DNA of 41,269 nucleotides, from contig JAITGK010000119.1 in the NCBI GenBank assembly GCA_031280635.1, positions 1 to 41,269 of the forward strand, written 5' to 3'. The DNA comes from Synergistaceae bacterium. Lineage in GTDB: Bacteria > Synergistota > Synergistia > Synergistales > Aminobacteriaceae. Position numbers and translations under genes: made by a program. Positions 7,733-15,094 of this stretch are shown here, piece by piece. The notes below the pieces were generated by a model, which was not told where the DNA came from, made no database searches, and worked only from the letters and a program-made list of their open reading frames with translations. Numbering within the stretch: the first letter of the stretch is position 1; the number at the start of each line of letters is the position of its first letter.

Positions 7733-10389
7733 TGGCTATGCTGTATTCATTTGATCTCTTCGATACCCTTTTGGCCCGGCGGACGGAGAAACCGTCGGGC
7801 GTTTTCGCCCTCATGCAAAAGAGCCTGGCGCAAAGAAGCCAGGAAGGCAAAAATACAATACCGTTTGAACTGCTGGAAAATTTCGCGCTGTCGCGGATCG
7901 AGGCGGAGCGTGAGGCCCGTCAGGCGTGCGCGTTCGATGAAATACGTTTTGAGGAAATTTACGCGCGTCTGGCCGAAAAATACTTCCTGGGCGAGCGGCT
8001 CATTGGCTATTTGATGAAAAAGGAAATCGAAACGGAGCGGGCCGCGCTCTATCCTATAGTCGAGAATATTGAGCTTTTCAGGCGACGGAAAAAAGAAGCC
8101 CGCGTGGCGATTCTATCTGATATGTACTTAAGCTCTGACGTTCTGCGCCTTTTTTTGAGGGACGCCAACGCGGAGCTTTTTTCGGACGTTCCCATATACG
8201 TGTCGTCGGAGTGGAGGGTGACAAAAGCTGGAGGAGGGCTTTTTGGCGTGGCGGCGCTCAAGGAGAAAGCCCGGTGGGGGGAAATGGAACACATTGGCGA
8301 TAACAGGCGCGCGGATTACGAGGCGCCGCGTATGTGGGACATTCCAGCAACCCTTTACGTAAGAAAGAACCCAGCGGCAACCATGGCCAACGTCGCTTCG
8401 CGCTCTTCTCCCCTGCTGGACTTGCTGGCCGGCGTTCAGGAGGCTTTGACGGAGCGCCGTTTGGGCGAAACCTCATCAAACCCTTTCGGTAAAAAGCGGG
8501 AAAGGCGCGAAGACTCTCTTTATCTGACAGGGGGCTGCGTGACAGGACCGCTTTTGTGGGCATTCACATGGTGGCTTTTGAAAATCACACAGGCTATGGG
8601 ACACAAAAGGCTGTATTTCCTGTCGCGCGACGGGCAGATATTGATGAAAATAGCCAACGTCATGATAGAGGCGTTTGACTTGGATATCGAAACTCGTTAC
8701 CTTTATTCGTCGCGTTTATCTTGGCTTTTCGCTTCCATGGAGGAGTTTGGTAGACGCGATTCCGCCTGGGTGGTTCAGCCCCTACCATACCTCAGTTTGA
8801 AAATGGTCTCCAGCAGGCTGCATACGCCGAAAGAAAAATTTCTGGAGATTTTGCAACGTGACAGACTTCCTGACGTAAACGTTTCGAAATGGGATATGCC
8901 ATTATCAGAAAAGCAAATCGCGAAGCTGGAATCTTGGATTCGTGACAGGTGGGGTTTTTTCAAGCCCGCCGTGATGGAGGAGCGCGCGTTGTTGAAAGAA
9001 TACGCGCGGCAGGAGGGTTTACTGGACGCAAAGACTGTGGCGCTGGTTGATGTTGGGTGGTTGTGCCGGTCCCAGGACGCATTGGTCGATGTCCTGCGCG
9101 CTTTAGAGAACGATACTGTGAGGGAACTTACGCGAGTGGATGGTTTTTATATGGGTTGCGTCCGCGACGCCAAACAAGAACGCGGCAACAGGAAGTATGG
9201 AATGCTGACTTTTCCTGACGACGAGGGTTTATGCGGCGTTGCCGAAGGCGAGTTTACGAAATTCATCTGCTTTGTGGAGTCGATGCTTGAAGGAGACCAC
9301 GGCCACGTAAAAGGGTACAAAAGAGAAGGAACGCCCGTTGTCCCCATGTTGAGCGAAGAAGCAAACATCCAGGCCATGAATTGGGGCCTTAAGGAGTTTC
9401 AGCGCGGCATAGTCGATTTTGCCGTCGAGTTTTCTCAGCTGCTTTGTGCTGTTGACATTGTCCCGTCGCGGCGGGAACTGGAAGAAATACTGAAAACGGT
9501 TTTTTTGAGCTGTACAAACCCGAAGACGGTACCAAAGTTTTGGTCGGGATCAGGAAACGATTTTGCCTCTGTGATGGGGGATTTTCCTTACGCGTGGGAT
9601 CCATCCCACACGTTGAGCCGAAAATTGGCGAGGAAGATTTCCGTCAAGGAATATTTCTCCTATTGCCGTTCCAATTCTCAGGAACAATGCGACATAACCT
9701 ATTGGCTTGCTGGTTCGCTGGCTCGTTCCGGTTGGGGCGTAAGACTTTGCGCGGCGGCAATGAACTATATGACCTATACAGTTCGCTTGCCGATTTTTCC
9801 CCCTCATGTGGTAAAAGATGAGGTTCGAAAATATGCGCGATATATTGCGGCTCAGAAAACAATTTTGTTTTTTCCCTTTTGCGGCGATACGCATCAGGCC
9901 CGTTCGCACCTAGAAATAGCGATGGCTTTTTCGCCGGAAAAGCCGCTTATCGTTTTCACTGGGCCAGCGCTGGATGATAGCCTGAAGTCGGAGTTCGAGA
10001 AAGCGGGACGGGTCTGGTTGCTGATGCGGGACCGGTCGGAACGGGAACGGCGGTTAAAATCCCTTCGCCTGAACGCGGTGAGGAAATTCCTAAAAAAGAG
10101 CAAAAATATCCGTCTCCTGGGAGCTAGCAGTTCGGATTTTTATAAACTTCTGCTGGATAAGGACATGGAACGCGTACAATTTTGGGAGATTTTGACGGAA
10201 TGTCATAACATCCATAACCCGCGAACGGCGGAAAGGCTCGCGGGAGTCATAGCTATGCGCCCCGAAACCGTGGAGGATGTTTGTGAAGTTTGGAAAGCAA
10301 ATGGTATAGACAATAAATATCTAGAAAAAATTCGCTTGACTCCTGACGTGGAGTGTATACCAGGAATGGTGACAGCGCCGAACAAATGA
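7732..10389 (+). CDS. Large HAD-type protein of glycan clusters (COG5610-like)
   Basis: An 885-residue protein. Residues 1-~225 are a HAD hydrolase domain: motif I FDLFDTLL (Asp8 nucleophile, but Phe10 in place of the usual second Asp), motif II ILSDMYLSS, the motif III lysine in VTKAGGG, and motif IV HIGDNRRADYE. The missing +2 acid is shared by the FDxFDTL branch often seen with polysaccharide genes and argues against a standard phosphatase. Residues ~265-640 contain LYFLSRDGQILM and other conserved-looking stretches of a second domain usually found with this HAD type. Residues ~715-885 (ILFFPFCGDTHQARSHLEIAMAF…) look like a further alpha/beta domain that I cannot name. It is one base overlapping the upstream GT4 gene. 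It may modify or transfer a phosphorylated or activated sugar; that function is inferred from context only. Confidence 0.72.
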   Translation: MAMLYSFDLFDTLLARRTEKPSGVFALMQKSLAQRSQEGKNTIPFELLENFALSRIEAEREARQACAFDEIRFEEIYARLAEKYFLGERLIGYLMKKEIETERAALYPIVENIELFRRRKKEARVAILSDMYLSSDVLRLFLRDANAELFSDVPIYVSSEWRVTKAGGGLFGVAALKEKARWGEMEHIGDNRRADYEAPRMWDIPATLYVRKNPAATMANVASRSSPLLDLLAGVQEALTERRLGETSSNPFGKKRERREDSLYLTGGCVTGPLLWAFTWWLLKITQAMGHKRLYFLSRDGQILMKIANVMIEAFDLDIETRYLYSSRLSWLFASMEEFGRRDSAWVVQPLPYLSLKMVSSRLHTPKEKFLEILQRDRLPDVNVSKWDMPLSEKQIAKLESWIRDRWGFFKPAVMEERALLKEYARQEGLLDAKTVALVDVGWLCRSQDALVDVLRALENDTVRELTRVDGFYMGCVRDAKQERGNRKYGMLTFPDDEGLCGVAEGEFTKFICFVESMLEGDHGHVKGYKREGTPVVPMLSEEANIQAMNWGLKEFQRGIVDFAVEFSQLLCAVDIVPSRRELEEILKTVFLSCTNPKTVPKFWSGSGNDFASVMGDFPYAWDPSHTLSRKLARKISVKEYFSYCRSNSQEQCDITYWLAGSLARSGWGVRLCAAAMNYMTYTVRLPIFPPHVVKDEVRKYARYIAAQKTILFFPFCGDTHQARSHLEIAMAFSPEKPLIVFTGPALDDSLKSEFEKAGRVWLLMRDRSERERRLKSLRLNAVRKFLKKSKNIRLLGASSSDFYKLLLDKDMERVQFWEILTECHNIHNPRTAERLAGVIAMRPETVEDVCEVWKANGIDNKYLEKIRLTPDVECIPGMVTAPNK

Positions 10390-10445
10390 GGTGTATTGGG
10401 GGGTTGCGACTCCTAATTCTAAACTGAAACGAGGTAATATTTACA

Positions 10446-11537
10446 ATGGAGTGTTTCACTCGGGCACTGAAGAAGTCGGATTTGATTTTGACTAAGGCGG
10501 ACGCCGCGCGGGCAAAGTACGCGCTGGCGACAAAAGGGAAAAACTGCCTGGTGGTTGTGGATGAGGGCGGAGTCTTTCAAGGCGTATTGACGAAAGGCGA
10601 CTTGAAACGGCACAATGCCGCGTCTGGGAGCATAGAGCAGGTATACAACAGGTCTCCCAAACATATTGTGTCCGCGCCCGAAGAAGAAATCTTAGCCCAA
10701 GCTAGGAATATTTTTGAAACATATTCGTCAATCGATAAAATCCCTGTTTTAGACGCGGAAAGGCGGCCGGTTTCCTTCGTGTTTACGCGGCGGAGAAATT
10801 CCATCAACTGGAATTATGACCTTTGGAATGATGTTCATGAATGGCCCGCGGACGGCGATGAGTGGAGCGTCGCTTGGGGCAGTCAAAAGGCCCAATGGTA
10901 TGGGGTACTTTATCCGCGGATAGCTCCTTGGCTGCCGGCGAAGTCCGTGCTGGAAATAGCCCCAGGACACGGCCGCTGGACGGAGTTTTTGATCCCTTTA
11001 TCCGAAAAATACCATGGAGTGGACCTCTCGCCCAATTGCGCGGATTTTTGCGAAAAACGTTTCTCAGAGGCAAGACACGCCAGCTTTTTCACCAACGACG
11101 GATTGACGCTGCCTATGATCGAGGATCGTTCCTGCGATTTCGTTTTTTCGTTCGATTCTTTGGTGCATGTCGAGCTGGACGTTCTAGAAAGTTATGTTCA
11201 TGAGGTTCTGCGCGCGCTGAAGGATGATGGTATCGCTTTTATCCACCACTCGAACGCGGGAGAATACCTCGATCTTTATGATGAGAACATTCCTGGATGG
11301 AGAGCCCCGACCGTCACCGCCTCACTGGTAAAGAACCTTATTGAGCAAGGGGGGGGGTATGTTTGGGTTCAGGAGAAAATCAACTGGGAAGTAGACGAGT
11401 GCGTTGATTGTTTGACGTTGTTCGGCAGGCGAAAGCGCGATAATTCCTATTTTTTAAACAACGAGCTTTTTATGTTGGAAGCCATGCTCACCAAAACGAG
11501 AATCAATAAATATTGGTCCGTCGCGCGAGAATCTTGA
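10446..11537 (+). CDS. CBS-domain pair fused to class I methyltransferase
   Basis: A 363-residue fusion with the same overall plan as the protein at 2789 but a different methyltransferase branch. Residues ~1-118 form a CBS pair (CLVVVDEGGVFQGVLTKGDL; KIPVLDAERRPVSFVF). Residues ~150-330 are a classical class I SAM methyltransferase: VLEIAPGHGRWTEFL (motif I), YHGVDLSPNC (motif II with Asp), FVFSFDSLVHVELD (motif IV), and ALKDDGIAFIHHSN (post-IV strand). ACGAGGTAAT upstream is a reasonable ribosome site for ATG 10446. It closes the glycan island before the flagellar genes. CBS binding of nucleotide or SAM could tune methylation; this is inference. Likely role: sugar or glycan methylation, capping or modifying the chain. 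Confidence 0.75.
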   Translation: MECFTRALKKSDLILTKADAARAKYALATKGKNCLVVVDEGGVFQGVLTKGDLKRHNAASGSIEQVYNRSPKHIVSAPEEEILAQARNIFETYSSIDKIPVLDAERRPVSFVFTRRRNSINWNYDLWNDVHEWPADGDEWSVAWGSQKAQWYGVLYPRIAPWLPAKSVLEIAPGHGRWTEFLIPLSEKYHGVDLSPNCADFCEKRFSEARHASFFTNDGLTLPMIEDRSCDFVFSFDSLVHVELDVLESYVHEVLRALKDDGIAFIHHSNAGEYLDLYDENIPGWRAPTVTASLVKNLIEQGGGYVWVQEKINWEVDECVDCLTLFGRRKRDNSYFLNNELFMLEAMLTKTRINKYWSVARES

Positions 11538-11650
11538 GTGGTCGTTCAAGTAAAGGATTCGTCTTTGCTGGGATCAAAAACCTCAAAAACCAAAGTCTTG
11601 ATATAATCCGCTTTGAAGGGGGGACAGAGTTCCATTAAAGACAGGTTCCC

Positions 11651-11736
11651 ATTATAGCGGGGTGTATAATCACGCGCGGAAGTAAGACGCCAAAAAACGG
11701 ATACAAACAGTAGCGGAAAAGAGTCAACGGCTCTAA
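11651..11736 (+). repeat. Intergenic repeat family, copy A
   Basis: The region from ATTATAGCGG to GTCAACGGCTCTAA matches five other stretches in this window (12862-12958, 14924-15036, 22107-22192 reversed, and partial copies at 12746-12785 and 26335-26371). Shared blocks are CGCGCGGAA(A/G)TAAGA, a C/GACCAAAAA box, a GGATA-AAAC box, and a terminal small hairpin (AGAG-C-AACGGCTCT). It lies in the 250-base gap upstream of flgB, in which I see no gene. Confidence 0.75.
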
Positions 11737-11787
11737 AGAAAGAAATTTTTTTCGCCGAAACTGGAGAGTGAAAGGGGTTGGAAGAAC

Positions 11788-12189
11788 ATGGTTGGGGATT
11801 TCACGTGGAAGGTGATAGAGAAGGACTTGGAGGGGCTCGCCCAGCGTTTCAAGGCAACGTCCAAGAACCTCGCCCACGTCAACACGCCGGGCTACGCGCG
11901 CCGTAACGTCTCCTTCGAGGACGAGCTGCGGGCCGTCGTCAACTCCGGCGACAAGCTGAAAATGACCGTTACGCACTCGGGTCATATTCCCACGCGACCC
12001 CACGCCGTCTCCGACGTAAGGCCCGTGGAGAAGAAAATCAAGGATGAAGAGTACCGATTGGACGGCAACAACGTGGACCCGGAACGGGAAATGGCCGTTT
12101 TGGCGGAGGCGCGCATGATGTACGGCGCGATGAGCCGCTTCGCCGCTAGGAAGCTGGGGAACTACCGCACCGTCATCACTGGAAGGTAG
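11788..12189 (+). CDS. flgB: Flagellar basal-body rod protein FlgB
   Basis: FlgB forms part of the proximal rod of the flagellar basal body in the periplasm. The 133-residue product has the family signature near the N-terminus (NLAHVNTPGYARRNVSFEDEL, residues ~30-50) and the conserved C-terminal helix ending in EMAVLAEARMMYGAMSRF. Length is normal for FlgB (~130). Start ATG 11788; a GGGG-rich purine stretch lies upstream. flgC follows 28 bases later, so the two are co-transcribed. Unusually, fliE-fliF do not follow. Confidence 0.93.
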   Translation: MVGDFTWKVIEKDLEGLAQRFKATSKNLAHVNTPGYARRNVSFEDELRAVVNSGDKLKMTVTHSGHIPTRPHAVSDVRPVEKKIKDEEYRLDGNNVDPEREMAVLAEARMMYGAMSRFAARKLGNYRTVITGR

Positions 12190-12217
12190 CGTATTTTATA
12201 CTGGGGAGCGTGAGGCT

Positions 12218-12634
12218 ATGAAGATATTCGAGAGCATGGAAATTTCGGGCAGCGCCCTGACGGCGCATCGCCTTTGGATGGACGCCATCTCGTCGAACCT
12301 GGCGAACATCAACACCACGCGAACTCTGGCGGGCGGACCCTACAAGCGGAAGGTTCCGGTGTTCGCGGAGATGCTGGACAAATCCATTGGAGGCTATGAG
12401 GACATCGGCGGTGTGCGCGTCATGGAACTGGCGGAGGATAAAACGCCCCCGCGCCTTTCGTACCAGCCGGAGCACCCCGACGCCAACGAGGAAGGGTATG
12501 TGGCCTTCCCCAACGTCAATCTAGTCCGCGAGATGACCGACATGCTCGTGGCCAGCCGCGCCTACGAGAGCAACCTCGCGGTCGCCGACACCGCGAAAAA
12601 TATGTGGAACGGCGCGTTGGACATTATGCGCTAG
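12218..12634 (+). CDS. flgC: Flagellar basal-body rod protein FlgC
   Basis: A proximal-rod component, 138 residues. The N-terminal rod signature is present (SSNLANINTTRTLAGGPYKRK, ~res 25-45), as is the C-terminal segment VNLVREMTDMLVASRAYESNL that forms the coiled-coil helix of rod/hook proteins. GGGGAG lies upstream of ATG 12218. The usual partner fliE is not downstream. Instead the gene is followed at once by a long perfect inverted repeat, so the transcript probably ends or is processed there. Confidence 0.94.
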   Translation: MKIFESMEISGSALTAHRLWMDAISSNLANINTTRTLAGGPYKRKVPVFAEMLDKSIGGYEDIGGVRVMELAEDKTPPRLSYQPEHPDANEEGYVAFPNVNLVREMTDMLVASRAYESNLAVADTAKNMWNGALDIMR

Positions 12635-12654
12635 GTCAGGAATTTTTCCCGTCA

Positions 12655-12709
12655 AAAGGGCCAACAAACGAGGGACGGAGCGCTGTCAATTTTTGTTTGT
12701 TGGCCCTTT
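12655..12709 (+). terminator. 15-bp perfect inverted repeat after flgC
   Basis: AAAGGGCCAACAAAC (12655-12669) and its exact complement (12695-12709) form a 15-bp stem with a 25-base loop, 20 bases after the flgC stop. No T-run follows the stem, although the loop ends in five T. It may act as an mRNA 3' stabiliser or a bidirectional, non-canonical terminator. Confidence 0.55.
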
Positions 12710-12745
12710 GTCCAGCGTTCAACAGGCTCCTAGCGTAACCTCTCA

Positions 12746-12785
12746 AAAGCGTTTGCCGTTTATATCCGATTTTGACCTCTTTTAA
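12746..12785 (-). repeat. Intergenic repeat family, partial reversed copy
   Basis: GTTTGCCGTTTATATCCGAT followed by TTTGACCTCTT matches the reversed central part of the repeat family (compare 22137-22170). The outer ends are missing. Confidence 0.55.
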
Positions 12786-12833
12786 GAAAGCGCTAAACCC
12801 ATATAGGGCTTTGCCCCCTAAACAAAACCCCAC

Positions 12834-12854
12834 TTAGGGGTCGTGGACCCCTAA
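12834..12854. repeat. Short perfect palindrome between repeat copies
   Basis: TTAGGGGTC, loop GTG, GACCCCTAA: a 9-bp perfect stem in a stretch of alternating G and C runs (GGGCTTTGCCCCC at ~12807). It is non-coding. This looks like a palindromic repetitive unit, but other copies would be needed to show that. Confidence 0.45.
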
Positions 12855-12861
12855 GAACCCC

Positions 12862-12994
12862 ATTTATAGCAGGTCGCGTAATCATACGCGGAAATAAGAG
12901 ACCAAAAACCTGATGTGAATGGCAAAAACTTTGCGTAGAAAAGAGCCAACGGCTCTAATCAGTGTTTCCTTAGTTTCCGCGTATGATTCACGCG
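12862..12994 (+). repeat. Intergenic repeat family, copy B with imperfect terminal inverted repeats
   Basis: The core (12862-12958) matches the family, ending in AAGAGCCAACGGCTCTAA. Its left arm, CGCGTAATCATACGCGG then AAATAAG (12875-12898), is the near-complement of 12969-12994 (CTTAGTTTCCGCGTATGATT then CACGCG). The whole 120-base unit can therefore fold back on itself like a miniature inverted-repeat element. The flank to 13166 contains an AAACACCTAGG block also seen before copy C (~14889-14900). No gene is seen in 12635-13166. Confidence 0.7.
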
Positions 12995-13166
12995 AACCAC
13001 CACAAGCAAAAACACCTAGGAAATATACAAAGGCTGTTGCCGCAAGCTATTGTGTTTCTATCCCTAGCGTATTGGGTCTTTGGGCTTATTGATTAGGGAC
13101 TTGAATGCCTATATCGTTTGGTTCAAGCTCACATGAGCGGGATTTCATTCGAAAGAGGGGATTTTT

Positions 13167-13673
13167 ATGAAAACGCGCAAGGGGTTTACGTTGGTGGAAC
13201 TGTTGATTGTTATCGTTATCATCGGTATTCTAGCGTCGTCGATGTTGCTTTCCAGCGCTTCGGCGACGGCGTCGGCGGAGGCCTCTAACATTGTAAGCGA
13301 GCTTCGCAGCCTGAAAGCCGCTACGTTGATGTTTTACGCGGACAGCATGGACACGGTCAATTCGGGTGGCGCTAATGGCGTCATCAACGCCACTGGCAGC
13401 GCCAAAAATCTTCTGGGCAAGTACATAGACAACCCCGGAAAGCTTTCCAATTTGTATCTTTTCAAGACAACAAATATTAGCGGCGTGGGCCGGAAGTGGT
13501 TTGTGGGTTATGACCTGGATCAGCTCACGGGCGAGGTCAAGGAGAAACTAGCGGGCAAGGCGAAGTCTACGGGGCTTTACTCCGGGGCGACCTCCAATAC
13601 TCCTCCCAACAACATTGCGGCGGCCGACTTCTTCACAGTAACGGGGACTTCCGTTTGGATGATTGCCCGGTAA
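13167..13673 (+). CDS. Type IV pilin-like / pseudopilin protein
   Basis: A 168-residue prepilin-like protein exported by a type IV pilus or type II secretion machinery. The class III signal is textbook: a short basic leader MKTRKG followed by FTLVELLIVIVIIGILASS, with cleavage and N-methylation at Phe and Glu5 of the mature chain. The body contains helix alpha-1C (EASNIVSELRSLKAATLMFYAD) and a Gly/Ser/Asn-rich C-terminal part (~res 60-168). It has no cysteines that I can see, so no disulfide D-loop. AGAGGGG upstream supports ATG 13167. No pilus assembly genes (pilB, pilC, pilD) are adjacent. Oddly, an ABC permease gene begins 4 bases after its stop. Confidence 0.82.
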   Translation: MKTRKGFTLVELLIVIVIIGILASSMLLSSASATASAEASNIVSELRSLKAATLMFYADSMDTVNSGGANGVINATGSAKNLLGKYIDNPGKLSNLYLFKTTNISGVGRKWFVGYDLDQLTGEVKEKLAGKAKSTGLYSGATSNTPPNNIAAADFFTVTGTSVWMIAR

Positions 13674-13677
13674 CGAA

Positions 13678-14811
13678 ATGAAATACAGCGCCATCTGCCT
13701 CACGTTTCTGGTAATTCTGGCCATCGCGATCCCTCTAGACCCACAAGATGGGCGGGTGGCGCCAAACTACTCCAAGCCGGCCTGGCTGGATCGTTCCGTC
13801 GCCTCCACAGTGGTCCTGCGTGTCGGAGACGAAACGCCCACCGCGTCGCTCACGTGGAATTACGCGCCGCCCCAGGGGTTTTTGCTGACCGGGCGACTTG
13901 ACCAGGGTTCCCTGCTCTGGACGACGCCGGAGAGAGAGTTCGCGCTGGCCAGCAAGCCGGAGGATTTGAGCCTGAACCACGTCTCCTTAAGAACGAGGCT
14001 TAAACTGAACCCTCTTGAGAACCTGCTCTCCATTTTCTTTCCCACTCATGGGGAATGCCGCCTTTCCCTGGTTGGTCAGGGGGATGTAACCATGACGGTG
14101 GAAAGTGGGCTCTGGGGCTGGCTGGGGACGGACCATCTGGGCCGTGACGTGGCGGTATTGTTCGTCCAGGGCGTCCGGGTTTCGTTGCTGGTAGGGGTGG
14201 CCGCGACGCTGATCGCGACGCTTTTGGGGCTTTCTCTGGGTTTGCTTTCAGGGTACGCGGGGGGGCTCACTGACACGCTGATCATGCGGGCGGTGGACGT
14301 GCTTCTGTCTATTCCGACCTTGCCGATCCTGATGGTTCTCGCCAAGCTATGGGGTAAGGGGCTCTGGAACCTGGTGGTGATTTTGTCTATTTTTTCCTGG
14401 ATGGGCACGGCCCGGACGGTGCGCTCCATGACCCTCTCCCTGCGGAACGCCCCCTGGGTAGAGGGCTTGCGCGCCCTAGGGGCGAGGCGGAATTACATCC
14501 TGTTTCGGCATTTGACGCTGGAGGCCATGCCCTTGCTCCTGGCGAACGTGGCCCTAAACGTGCCGGGGATGATACTAGCCGAGGCGGGGCTGGCCTTTTT
14601 GGGACTCTCCGATCCTAATGTTCTGTCCTGGGGTCGGATGTTGCATGAGGCTCACGAGTTTGGGGCTTTCACCAGCGGGGCGTGGTGGACGATTCTGCCC
14701 CCCGGCGTCGGAATTTCCGTGATATGCCTGATTTTTATGAACTTGGGTCGCAGGCTCGAAGAACGCGCTGACCCGCGTTTGAAACAAGGGGCAGGGCCTC
14801 TTGGCCTCTAA
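13678..14811 (+). CDS. OppC/DppC-type peptide ABC transporter permease
   Basis: A 377-residue inner-membrane permease. TM1 is at residues ~4-20, the family signature LGTDHLGRD at ~149-157, then five further hydrophobic segments. The EAA coupling loop contacting the ATPase reads EGLRALGARRNYILFRHL. Typical OppC proteins have the GTD-x-x-GRD motif near residue 60-90; here the periplasmic stretch between TM1 and TM2 is ~70 residues longer and lacks obvious membrane segments, so it is probably an extra periplasmic domain. ATG 13678 is chosen because it starts immediately before TM1; a TTG further upstream overlaps the pilin gene. No oppA, oppB, oppD or oppF flanks it. The likely partners, a solute-binding protein and OppB, are 13-15 kb away at 27216-29878. 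Confidence 0.85.
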   Translation: MKYSAICLTFLVILAIAIPLDPQDGRVAPNYSKPAWLDRSVASTVVLRVGDETPTASLTWNYAPPQGFLLTGRLDQGSLLWTTPEREFALASKPEDLSLNHVSLRTRLKLNPLENLLSIFFPTHGECRLSLVGQGDVTMTVESGLWGWLGTDHLGRDVAVLFVQGVRVSLLVGVAATLIATLLGLSLGLLSGYAGGLTDTLIMRAVDVLLSIPTLPILMVLAKLWGKGLWNLVVILSIFSWMGTARTVRSMTLSLRNAPWVEGLRALGARRNYILFRHLTLEAMPLLLANVALNVPGMILAEAGLAFLGLSDPNVLSWGRMLHEAHEFGAFTSGAWWTILPPGVGISVICLIFMNLGRRLEERADPRLKQGAGPLGL

Positions 14812-14826
14812 CAGAGGGGGGTTGCG

Positions 14827-15063
14827 CCCCAGGGCAAACGCGTGAAAATGTAGAGTCTTGCTATGGCTAAGTTTATTTTCTAGACAAAAATACCTAGGCA
14901 AAAAACGCAAGGCCAGTTGTCGCATTATAGCGATTACGCGCGGAAATAAGAGACCAAAAGCCGGATATAAACGGCAAAAACTTTGCGCGTACGCGCATAA
15001 AAGAGCCAACGGCCACAAAAGAGCCAACGGCTCTAATTCGAGACTCACGCGTTTGCCCTGGGG
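14827..15063. repeat. 237-base element with perfect 19-bp terminal inverted repeats
   Basis: CCCCAGGGCAAACGCGTGA at 14827-14845 is exactly complementary to 15045-15063. The pair encloses a copy of the intergenic repeat family. The unit sits between two convergent genes (oppC-type and serS) and looks like a miniature inverted-repeat transposable element. It could also act as a two-way transcription barrier. Confidence 0.65.
14924..15036 (+). repeat. Intergenic repeat family, copy C
   Basis: ATTATAGCGATTACGCGCGG, then AAATAAGAGACCAAAA, GGATATAAACGGCAAAAACT and TTGCGCG follow the family consensus. The terminal block AAAAGAGCCAACGG occurs twice in tandem (about 14998-15011 and 15017-15030). The CCTAGGCAAAAAACGCAAGG block before it is shared with the right flank of copy B. 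Confidence 0.75.
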
Positions 15064-15094
15064 TCGCGCCTTCCTTAGGTGTTCCCCTGTCCCC

